In this document: one piece after another, positions 52,173 through 61,700 of the stretch
Position numbering within the stretch: position 1 is the stretch's first letter
How the letters are laid out: every line of letters starts with the position of its first letter
NCBI GenBank assembly: GCA_902776645.1
Contig: CACYQT010000004.1
Coordinates: forward strand, 124,001 to 188,000
DNA from: an uncultured bacterium
GTDB taxonomy: Bacteria; Verrucomicrobiota; Lentisphaeria; Oligosphaerales; Oligosphaeraceae
Length of the DNA: 64,000 nt
Direction: 5' to 3'
Position numbers and translations under genes: made by a program
The notes under the pieces: model-generated
What the model was told of the DNA's origin: nothing
Seen by the model: the letters and a program-made list of their open reading frames with translations, nothing else
Database searches by the model: none

Positions 52173-52399
52173 GTTGGCTTGCTCCTTTTTAAGAATTGTT
52201 TTATGACATGCACAATTGCTGATAATTTATCCAGTCTATCCGGAAAATCTAGGAAACATGTTTTTTTCAACACGATTGGACGCCAATGGGCAGGAATGTC
52301 ACGCCAAATGCCGTTTTCACATTGTGTGTTTTGCTTTATACCCTATATTATAATATTCGAACGACAAGAAGCGGATCACCCAAACCATCGGGAGCGACT

Positions 52400-53680
52400 A
52401 TGAATATCACGGCAAATCCGGAAGACTGGCGGGAAATCGTCTGCTGCGGGCTGGAAAACCAGCAGATCGACTTCAAATCACATCAGAACTGGGAGACGAT
52501 CGGACGCGTCGGACGCGCCAAATTCGCACGCCACGCCATGGCCCTCGGCAACACGCAGGGCGGCTATGTCGTCATCGGCGTCAGCGAAGACGAAAACGGC
52601 AATCCGACGGATTTTGTCGGCATGACGGAGGAGGAAGCGGCCTCCTTCGATCCAAGTACCGTCGGCCAAACCATCAACAACTTCGCGGATCCGCCTGTCT
52701 CGCTGGACATCGTCCGCCCCGTCGTCGACGGGAAACGTTATGTCGTGATGGTCGTATATCCATTTACGGACCTTCCCCACGTCTGTTCGGAAAACTGCGA
52801 ACGCGAACTGCAGCGCGGCGCCTTCTATGTCCGTACGCCGGACGCCCGCAGCAAAGTCGCCAACCAGTCGTCGGAGCTCCATCAGCTGGTCCGCCGCGCC
52901 CTGCGCAACCAACGGCAGATGCTCGGCCGCATGCTGCGCGGCATCCTCTACGAAGACAAGCAGCAGCCGGAAGCCCGCGAACTCGCCGTCATCCCGCCGC
53001 TGATCGACCGTTCACGCCAGCAGGCCACCACCAGGCTCGGCAAGAAGATCATCCATTCGCGCCCCTATTTCGAAGTCCTCTGCACGCCCGTGGCGCTGTT
53101 CGACGATCTCAGCCTCACGGACATCCGCAACACCATCGAATCGCTCGAACGGCCCACCATCGACGATTTCCTGTACAGGCAGCTCACGCTGAAATCGGAG
53201 CGCTTCGCCACGAACGACTCCATCATCGGTATCCAGACAAAGGACGGCACGCCTTGTGTCTTCTGGGAATTCTACCGCAACGGTTTCTTCTACATCGCGG
53301 CCGCATTGCCGCAAACCGACAAGGAAAAGCGCATCGTCCAATCCAGAATCCTCCGCCAGGCCACCGTCCTGACGCTTTCGCTCATCGGCCAGTGCTATTC
53401 CAATCTCAACAAGGCGGACAAGCTCCTCGACATCGCGCTCCGCATCCCGAACTCCGAAAACGCCATGCTCGCTTCATATAACAACAAGATAAATCCGGAC
53501 CATGTCTGCCGAATCATGGACATTGAAGTGAAACGGGAACGCACGGCCGCGGATCTGGAAGGCGGCGCAGCCCCCGAAACCGCCGCGCGGCTCTATGTCG
53601 AACTGTGCGAACGCTTCAACGTCACCTATGACGCGGCGGATGAAAAGAAAATCCAGAACAGCATGGCCCGCATCATCTAG
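52400..53680 (+). CDS. AlbA_2 (Schlafen-like) domain protein with unknown C-terminus
   Basis: A 426-residue protein from ATG 52400, fixed by GGAG five bases upstream; the frame is open further up but begins with unlikely sequence. The AlbA_2 domain is residues about 10-140 (QQIDFKSHQNWE ... FARHAMALGNTQGGYVVIGV ... RGAFYVRT). The remaining 280 residues (from NQRQMLGRMLRGILYEDKQ) are helical/beta and not recognised; there is no GHKL ATPase as in the gene at 14999. GC content is normal here. Possible nucleic-acid-binding regulator or defence factor. Confidence 0.8.
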   Translation: MNITANPEDWREIVCCGLENQQIDFKSHQNWETIGRVGRAKFARHAMALGNTQGGYVVIGVSEDENGNPTDFVGMTEEEAASFDPSTVGQTINNFADPPVSLDIVRPVVDGKRYVVMVVYPFTDLPHVCSENCERELQRGAFYVRTPDARSKVANQSSELHQLVRRALRNQRQMLGRMLRGILYEDKQQPEARELAVIPPLIDRSRQQATTRLGKKIIHSRPYFEVLCTPVALFDDLSLTDIRNTIESLERPTIDDFLYRQLTLKSERFATNDSIIGIQTKDGTPCVFWEFYRNGFFYIAAALPQTDKEKRIVQSRILRQATVLTLSLIGQCYSNLNKADKLLDIALRIPNSENAMLASYNNKINPDHVCRIMDIEVKRERTAADLEGGAAPETAARLYVELCERFNVTYDAADEKKIQNSMARII

Positions 53681-53769
53681 TTTCCCGCAAAAACTAGAAA
53701 ACTTTGGACAAGACACTAATTTATCGACATCCATCCTTCCATTAGACGCATCATCCATTCTTTTTCCAA

Positions 53770-56097
53770 ATGATTATGAAAAACAACATAGCCGCCGTCA
53801 TCCTCGCCGCCGGAAAAGGCTCGCGGATGAATGACAATTCCACCAACAAAGTCTGCTTCGACTGTGCGGGAGTTCCCGTCATCCGCCGCATTCTGGGCGA
53901 AATGCGCGCGGGAGGCGTCTCGCTTTTCGTCATCGTCGTCGGCCACATGGCGCAGGATGTCATGGACTGCCTCGACGGCGAGCCGGGCGTCATCTACGCC
54001 TACCAGAAGGAGCAGAAAGGCACGGGCCATGCCGTCCTGTGCGGCATGAACGCTTTGAAATCAGCGGGTTACAATGGCCCGGTCATCGTCTCCATGGGAG
54101 ACAAGATCGTCGCGGCGCATGTCGTCAAAGGCCTGTTGGACAAGACATCCGCGGCGAAAGTCGTCTGGGGCGTCCAGCCGATCAACGACAATCCGAACGG
54201 CGGCCGCGTCGTCGTCGAAGACGGCCGCCCGTACGGCGTCGTGGAATTCGCGGACGCGGCCCTCATGTCCCTTGCGGACGTCCCGCCGGCGGATTATGAA
54301 AAGAAGCTGCTCTCGCTCGGCCTCAACGCCAAAAAGGCCGCCAAAGTGCTGAAAATCGCCAAGGAACACAAACCTGAAGGCAGCCGTCAGCTTGTCGATA
54401 AGACATTCTCCGCCAACGAGATCCTGAAGACGCCCTACGCCAACGCGGGTCTCTACTGCTTTGATCTGGACGCCGCCGTAGCCGCCATCAACGCCTGCGG
54501 TTCAGACAACGCGCAAGGCGAAATCTATTTGACCGATACGCTGGAAATCTTCGCGCGGCAGAAATGCGTCGCGCTCTACGAAGTGTCGAATCCGGACGAC
54601 ATGCTGACGTACAGCACGAAGCCGGAGCTTATCCAGCTGACCGTCCGTTTCATGCGAAACGCCTCCGACTGGCTGGCGGAAAAGAATCCGCAACTGACGC
54701 CTGTCCTGCGGCATTTCATCGCCAAATACGGCGACCAGAAGGTCGTCGTCGCCAGTTCGCCTGGACGCATCAATTTGATGGGACGGCACATAGACCATCA
54801 CGGCGGCGGCATCAACGTCATGGCCATCGACCGCCGCCTCACGATGGTCGTCTCTCCACGAACGGACCATCTCGTTCGTGTCACCAACATTAATTCGCAA
54901 TATCCCGACGACGAATTCGCCATCACGGAAATCAAGCATGAAAAATGGCTTGATTATCTGGATTCGGAGCCTGTCATGCAAGAGCTCGCCGCCTCCCGCG
55001 GCAAATGGACGAACTACATCAAGGCGGCCATCTGCCGATTCCAGTTCGAATCCTCCAACCTGCTCTGCGGCATGGACATAGCGGTCGGTGGAGACATACC
55101 GGCCGCCGCAGGTCTCTCCTCCTCGTCGGCTCTCGTCGTCGCGACGGCGGAGGCCATCGTCGCCTTGAACAGCATTCATGTCTCCAACCGCGAATTCATC
55201 GAATTATGCGGCGAAGGCGAATGGTTCGTCGGTTCCAGAGGTGGTTTCGGCGACCACGCCGCCATGAAATATGGCCGCCCGGGTAAGCTCGTACATCTTG
55301 GATTCCATCCGTTTGAAGTAGGCGAATCTGCTTCTCTTCCAGACGATTACGCCGTCATCATAGCAGATAGCAACGTGAAGGCGCGCAAATCTGAAGGCAG
55401 CAAAGACCGCTTCAACGCGCAAGTCGCCGCATACGATCTCTCGTTGATGCTGCTTAAACAGACCTATCCGGACGAACATCTCACGGATATGCGGAGCCTC
55501 GCCGCCGTCCGCCCGTATTCTAAACTGTACAAAATGCTTCTGTCACTGCCACTTGCAGCGTCGCGTAAGCAGCTTGAAGAAGCGCTGCCGGATGATTTGC
55601 ACAAATTGGCCCGCCTGTTCGCCTCCCATGCGGATCCAGGCGCCTACAACTTGCGCGGCGTCATCCTCTACGGGCTGTCCGAAATGGAACGTTCCGAACG
55701 TTTCATGGAAACGCTCAAGAACGGCGCCTATGATCTCATCGGCAAGATGATGCGAATCAGCCACAACGGCGACCGTATCGGCGATCCGACGATTTCGGAC
55801 GATTTCCTGAAAGAACAAGCCGCGAACGACGCGGATCTCGCCTTCCAGTGCGGCGCATACGCATGCTCCGTCCCGCAAATCGACGAACTGTGCGACCTTC
55901 TGGATTCCACGCCCGGCGTGCTCGGCTCCGAACTCGTCGGCGCGGGCCTCGGCGGCTGCATCGTCGCGTTGGTGAAAAAGGACCAGGCGGAAAACATCAT
56001 CAACGTCCTCAACGAGAAGTACTACGCGAAATACGGTGTCGGAACGGGCCATGCGAACGTCTATCAGCCGTCGCAAGGCTCATCCGTCGAATTCTGA
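53770..56097 (+). CDS. Fused sugar nucleotidyltransferase and GHMP (galactokinase-like) kinase
   Basis: A 775-residue fusion. Residues 1-270 are a GlmU-like nucleotidyltransferase: AAVILAAGKGSRM, NKVCFDCAGVPVI, GTGHAVLCGMNAL and NAGLYCFDLDA. Residues 325-775 are a galactokinase-type GHMP kinase: SSPGRINLMGRHIDHHGGG (motif 1), PAAAGLSSSSALVVATAEA (ATP-binding motif 2) and GSELVGAGLGGCIVALV (motif 3). Together they could phosphorylate a free sugar at C1 and convert it to a nucleotide sugar, as L-fucokinase/GDP-fucose pyrophosphorylase does in Bacteroides. It is 39 bp upstream of a GH127-like gene, so arabinose is one possible substrate. Start ATG 53770 or 53776. Confidence 0.88.
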   Translation: MIMKNNIAAVILAAGKGSRMNDNSTNKVCFDCAGVPVIRRILGEMRAGGVSLFVIVVGHMAQDVMDCLDGEPGVIYAYQKEQKGTGHAVLCGMNALKSAGYNGPVIVSMGDKIVAAHVVKGLLDKTSAAKVVWGVQPINDNPNGGRVVVEDGRPYGVVEFADAALMSLADVPPADYEKKLLSLGLNAKKAAKVLKIAKEHKPEGSRQLVDKTFSANEILKTPYANAGLYCFDLDAAVAAINACGSDNAQGEIYLTDTLEIFARQKCVALYEVSNPDDMLTYSTKPELIQLTVRFMRNASDWLAEKNPQLTPVLRHFIAKYGDQKVVVASSPGRINLMGRHIDHHGGGINVMAIDRRLTMVVSPRTDHLVRVTNINSQYPDDEFAITEIKHEKWLDYLDSEPVMQELAASRGKWTNYIKAAICRFQFESSNLLCGMDIAVGGDIPAAAGLSSSSALVVATAEAIVALNSIHVSNREFIELCGEGEWFVGSRGGFGDHAAMKYGRPGKLVHLGFHPFEVGESASLPDDYAVIIADSNVKARKSEGSKDRFNAQVAAYDLSLMLLKQTYPDEHLTDMRSLAAVRPYSKLYKMLLSLPLAASRKQLEEALPDDLHKLARLFASHADPGAYNLRGVILYGLSEMERSERFMETLKNGAYDLIGKMMRISHNGDRIGDPTISDDFLKEQAANDADLAFQCGAYACSVPQIDELCDLLDSTPGVLGSELVGAGLGGCIVALVKKDQAENIINVLNEKYYAKYGVGTGHANVYQPSQGSSVEF

Positions 56098-56136
56098 ACG
56101 TTTTCATCCATTCCATACCATAATTAGGAGCCCCAC

Positions 56137-58551
56137 ATGAAACATGGACTTTTCTCCGGCCTGCTGGCTGGCTCATTGCTGGCCGCAACTGTCGCAACCG
56201 CAGGTGACTATCCCTACCGCCCCGCCAACATGACAGATGTTTCCATCAAGGAGGGCTTCTGGCTGCCGCGCTTTGAGACGAACCGCAAGGTGACCGTCTG
56301 GGCGGATTTCCGCAAGAGCGAGGAGACAGGCCGCATCGCGAATTTCATGAACGCCGCAAAGCGTTTGAAGGGAAGCTTCAAGGGCATCCCGTTCGATGAT
56401 TCGGACGTCTTCAAGATCATCGAAGGCGCCGCCTACACGCTCGCGACGCATCCGGACGCCGAATTGGAAAAGTATCTAGACGAATTGATCGACATCATCG
56501 CCGCCGCGCAGGAGCCCGACGGCTATCTCTACACGGCCCGTACGACAGGTTTCGACTACGGTACGCAGAACGGCAAGACGAACTACGGCATGATGGGCCC
56601 CACCCGCTGGAGCAACTGCCCGTCCAGCCATGAGCTGTACAACGTCGGCCATATGTACGAGGCCGCCGTCGCCTACTATAACGTCACGGGAAAGCGCAAG
56701 CTGTTGGACGTCGCCATCCGTAGCGCGGATCTGGTCGAACGCACGTTCGGCCCTGGCCCGACGCAACTTAAGGCGGTTCCCGGCCATGAGGAAATCGAAC
56801 TCGCCCTCTGCAAACTCTATCGCACGACAGGCGACGCGCGCTATCTCAATCTGGCCCGTCATTTTCTGAAACAGCGCGGCGACGGAACAAAGGTCAACGC
56901 AGGCCAGCAGGCCCATATTCCCGTCGTCGAACAACGTGAAGCCGTCGGCCACGCCGTCCGCGCAACCTATTTATACTGCGGCATGGCGGACGTCGCGGCC
57001 TTGGCCGGCGACCAGGCGTTCATCGACGCCGTGGACGCCATTTGGGCGAACGTCGCGGAAAAGAAGCTCCATCTGACGGGCGGCGTCGGCGCGCGGCGCG
57101 GCGGCGAAGCCTTCGGCGACAACTACGAACTGCCCAACGAACGGGCCTATCTGGAGACCTGCGCGGCTATCGGCAACGCGTTGTGGAACCAGCGCATGTT
57201 CCTCATGCACGGCGACGCCAAATACATCGACGTTTTGGAACGCATCATCTACAATGGCTTCCTCTCCGGCATCTCCCTGACGGGCGACGAATTCTTCTAT
57301 CCCAACCCGCTGGCCTCCAAAGGCGGCTATGCCCGCTCCAAATGGTTCGGCTGCTCCTGCTGCCCCGTCAACGTCGTCCGCTTCATCCCGCAGATTGCGC
57401 AGTTCGCCTATGCGCTACGCGAAAACACGGCTTATGTCAATCTCTTCGTCGCCAGCGACGCCAAATTGAAGCTCGACAACGGCGAAATCAAATTGGCCCA
57501 GCAGACGGAATATCCGTGGAAAGGCCTCTCCATGATCACCGTCACGCCTGCGACGAACGGCCAGCAGTTCGATCTAGCCATCCGCATCCCCGGCTGGGCC
57601 ATCGGCAAGCCCGTCCCCAGCGATCTCTATACGCAAGTCGTTCCAGCCAAACTGGATGACGTGGCCGTTCTCGTCAACGGGCAGAAAGTCGCCTTCACGC
57701 CGGAAAAAGGCTACTGCCGCATCAGCCGCGCATGGCAAGCCGGAGACGCCGTCGAAATCCGCATGGCCATGCCTGTCCGCCGCATCAAGGCCAACGACAA
57801 CGTGAAAGACGACATCGGCCGCCTCGCCGTCGAACGCGGCCCCATCGTCTATTGCGCGGAAGGCGTCGACAACGACGGTGATGTGCTCAACAAGATCATC
57901 AAACCGGACGCCGTCTTCAAAGACGACACTGTTTCCGTTTTGGACTACACGTTCCCCGCGCTGACCACTGACGCCGTCACGCTGACGCGCAATTTCAAAG
58001 GCGACGTCACGTCGAAGACCCCCTGCACGCTCAAACTGATCCCCTACTTCGCGTGGTGCCATCGCGGCGCAGGCCAGATGCAGACATGGTTCCCCGCGGA
58101 GGAAAAAGGCGAATACGCCGTCAGCCCCATCAAGGCGACCGCCTCCCATTGCCATATTTATGACAGAGTCGAAGCCGTCTGCGACGGCGTCATCGCCAAA
58201 TCTTCCGGCGACGAAGGGCTCCCGCGTCTCACCTACTGGCCCCATAAAGGCACCACGGAATGGGTCGAACTCGCCATTTCCGCCGCTGAAAATTTCACCG
58301 GCATCGAAGTCTACTGGTTCGACGACGAACCGCGCGGCGGCTGCCGCATTCCCGCCTCATGGCGTGTCCTTTACAAAGGCGACAACGACACGGAATGGCA
58401 GCCCATCGACTGCGAGTATCCCATCGCGTTGGACAAATTCTGCACGGCGAAATTCCCCAAACCAGTCAAAGCCAAGATCTTCCACATTGAAATCAAGCTG
58501 AAGGAAGGCTTCTCCACCGGCATGACGGAAATCCGCCCAATCTGTGAATAA
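56137..58551 (+). CDS. GH127-like beta-L-arabinofuranosidase with C-terminal discoidin-like domain
   Basis: An 804-residue exported enzyme (signal MKHGLFSGLLAGSLLAATVA). The (alpha/alpha)6 barrel of DUF1680/GH127 has VFKIIEGAAYTLATHPD and NCPSSHELYNVGHMYEAA. Active-site residues match the known family: Glu324 in RRGGEAFG (acid/base), Glu340 and Cys342 in AYLETCAAIG, and Cys408-Cys409 in CSCCPVN (nucleophile Cys and zinc ligands). A C-terminal beta domain (about 680-800, EWVELAISAAENFTGIEVYWFDDEP) resembles a discoidin/CBM32-type module. AGGAG precedes the start by six bases. It removes terminal arabinofuranose from plant glycans, by family analogy. Confidence 0.9.
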   Translation: MKHGLFSGLLAGSLLAATVATAGDYPYRPANMTDVSIKEGFWLPRFETNRKVTVWADFRKSEETGRIANFMNAAKRLKGSFKGIPFDDSDVFKIIEGAAYTLATHPDAELEKYLDELIDIIAAAQEPDGYLYTARTTGFDYGTQNGKTNYGMMGPTRWSNCPSSHELYNVGHMYEAAVAYYNVTGKRKLLDVAIRSADLVERTFGPGPTQLKAVPGHEEIELALCKLYRTTGDARYLNLARHFLKQRGDGTKVNAGQQAHIPVVEQREAVGHAVRATYLYCGMADVAALAGDQAFIDAVDAIWANVAEKKLHLTGGVGARRGGEAFGDNYELPNERAYLETCAAIGNALWNQRMFLMHGDAKYIDVLERIIYNGFLSGISLTGDEFFYPNPLASKGGYARSKWFGCSCCPVNVVRFIPQIAQFAYALRENTAYVNLFVASDAKLKLDNGEIKLAQQTEYPWKGLSMITVTPATNGQQFDLAIRIPGWAIGKPVPSDLYTQVVPAKLDDVAVLVNGQKVAFTPEKGYCRISRAWQAGDAVEIRMAMPVRRIKANDNVKDDIGRLAVERGPIVYCAEGVDNDGDVLNKIIKPDAVFKDDTVSVLDYTFPALTTDAVTLTRNFKGDVTSKTPCTLKLIPYFAWCHRGAGQMQTWFPAEEKGEYAVSPIKATASHCHIYDRVEAVCDGVIAKSSGDEGLPRLTYWPHKGTTEWVELAISAAENFTGIEVYWFDDEPRGGCRIPASWRVLYKGDNDTEWQPIDCEYPIALDKFCTAKFPKPVKAKIFHIEIKLKEGFSTGMTEIRPICE

Positions 58552-58703
58552 ATCTAAAAAATATTACTCCTTTAATAGTTGTAAAACTCCATAAGAAAAG
58601 ATAAATTTCTTTTGAAAAAATGAATTAAAGTTTAGACATGGAACAAAAGCAGATTCAAGACTAGACAGCACCGACAGCGTGAACGATACCATGGAGGGAT
58701 AGG

Positions 58704-61700
58704 ATGAAAAGGTCGCAATATGGAGAAAATGCCATGATGAACCGCACCATTGAACTGGATTTCAACGGAGGTTTGCACAGATATTGCAACACTGATGTCG
58801 GTGTGGATATCGCAGCGCATATCGCGCCCAGCGGCATTTCGTTTGACCGTTGCAACCGCCTGGCGGCCAAGCTGAACCATACATCTAACGGTATTCGTTT
58901 TGTGATCGGCAACCATGCCGACGCCACAATCCACATCGGCAAGACCGATGCCTTCAACCGCTTTGGGCATTTCGCAGGCCTTGCGGAAGGCATTGGTTCA
59001 GGCAACGCTTTCGTAATGTTGGATGATTCATCAAGTGACGACGAACTGCTCACCGTCATCCGTCATGAGGCAGGACATCTCCTCGGTACGCTTGACCACG
59101 GCGGCATGGGGCTTGAAAGATACGCCAGTATCATAAACTACACATACAATGTGGACAAACCGAAATCGGACAGTTCACATTACGACTACTATCTGTACGC
59201 CGTTAGAACAGTAAATCAAAGAGTCAATGACCAGTTCTACCCTGTCGGCATCTATGACGGCAACATCACCCTGGAATCTTACAACGATTACCGCATCGTT
59301 CAATACTTGTGGGATTGGTATGATATTGATGACGGTCATGGAGCCACCCAATATGTAACGGAAGACTCTGTATATAACAATTATCGCTATGCATCAGATT
59401 GCGAAGCTTACAGAATTGATGTCTATGGTGGCTACGCCATGAATTGCACGGCCCATACCATATTCATCAGTCATCAATCCGAAGCCGATACGTATGTCTG
59501 GCAAAGTTCTTTATACGATACATACAACGACGAATATGCCCAAAGCAATTATGTATTCACCAATGGCGGCGCAGTTGGTTGCAAGTCAGAGTATCTTTTT
59601 CTCTATGGCGGCGCCATGGCATTTGAATGCACGGTTTCAAGAAGTATGTCTGTCGAGGCGGTGGAATTCGAAGCCAACGGTGAAATCCTGTGGAGCCGTT
59701 CTGAAGACTGCATACTGGTATCCACTGATGAAGATCATGGCTGCCGTTTAGATGTGGGTTACGGCGGCACTGCTCTTAACACCCTCATAAAGAGAAATCT
59801 TAACACATTCATATACACTGACTGGGTATATATAGGTAACTATGATTTCGACGAGGAGAAATTCAAAAAATTAGGCTATGCGGAGGCGATCGACCTGACG
59901 GTAGAAAATGGCGATGTAGATGTCTATAATGGAGGCAAGCTCCATAATGCAACCATCAACGGGAAGCTTCATGCCGTGGCAGGCGCTGTACTGGAAGGCG
60001 ACATCGTCTGCACCAGCGTTGATCTTGAGGGCGTGACACCCGACACCAACATCACCATCAAAGTGGATCTGCGCGATTACGCCCAACCCTTCTTTGAGGA
60101 GTGGGTGGACAATACATACATCGAATATTACGCCAACTACAAAACGATAACCAGAGTTTATGACCCGGAAAGCATACAGTACTTTGAATGGGAGGGGGAA
60201 TACTATCCGTATTATACTGACCTTCTATACGTCACGAATGGCTACTTTGACAACAAGGACGGCCGCTTCGACATGAAAGATGTCAAGCATTCTTTTTCTG
60301 TCAGCCTTGGCGAAGTGGATGCAAAGTCGCTATCAAAAATCGTGATTGATTTTGATGGCACCGATGCGTATTTTGACGACGGTTATTTCTATTTCGATTA
60401 TCCTTACGAACCCGTTGAAGTGGATGATAAGGAATACATACCGTTCACCGAATATGATCTTCCCTTCCAGTTCAAGGGAGATAAACGCAATTACTCCGTG
60501 GAATATTCCTGGGGAGGGGACATTGCATTCGTCTATGATGGGTCTCTGGTAGGCAGAACGGAAGAGGTCCTGTGGCTGTCAAACGGCGAGGATGCCAAAT
60601 ATGACATCACGCTGGCGCCAGTCATGCTGGAAGCCGTGGGAGGAGAGGCCGAAATCCAGTCCGATGAAGGTAGTATTACGGTCGCACCGCTGCACAATTC
60701 CACATTGACCGTCGCAGGCAATGCTCTGGGAGGCGTCAACATGGTCGTCTCGGCGGAGAATGCCGACCACCGCGATCTGACGTGCGATGTGGAGCTGCTA
60801 GTGGTGCCGGAGGAGCTTCCCATCGTCGGCAAGATCGGCGCAAAAGAATTTTCCAATATGCTCAGGAAGGCACAGAAGGGCCGCCTGAGCAAGGTCAGCG
60901 CACAATTTCCACACAATCTCCATGCAATTGTACTCGACATGCCGATTGACTTGACGAACGTCGGCGCCACGCTCAGCGCCGACTGGACAACTCACGAGGC
61001 CGAGATGAAATTGCAGGGCAAGCTGGAGTGGAACTGGAAGAATGAGACGGCGGGCACCGGCAAGAACGTGAAACTCGTCATCGACCTTTCGGGCGACAAC
61101 TACTTCTCCATCACTACCAAGAACAACAAATACGACTGGAAGCTGGTAGGCGAAATGAAGCTACCCGACTTCAAGCAAGGCAAATTTGGTTTCTCCAATA
61201 TGGTTTTCAGGGTTGATACGGTGAAGCAGTCATTCTTCGCCAGCACATACGTCCAGTTGCCCGGCTTCAACTACTCCTTCGGCGGTGACATCACCATCGT
61301 CAAAGGCTCCATCGAAAGCATCCACATCGGGGTGGACGGCCTGAACGTGATGCTTTGGTCAACAGGCCTATACCTCCAGGCCATGGCTGGCGGCTTTTCG
61401 GGCCTCACCAACCCAAGGCAGAAGTTTGGCTTCGACGGCAAGCTTGGCCTCACCTTCGGCCGCAAGATGTCAATGCCCGCCATCGAATGGCTGGGCATCG
61501 ACGGCGGTGAGTTTTCTCTCGCCGAAATAAACCTCGAAACAACAATCAATATTGCCGGTGAATATACGGGCAAGGCGACGATATCGCAGCAGTGCGACTT
61601 CATCAAAGGCGAAGGCGAACTCCACATCAGCAAGGGGGATTTCTCCATCAAAGGGGACATCTCCCTGTTGGCAGGTTGCTTCAGCGGCGGTTTATCAATC

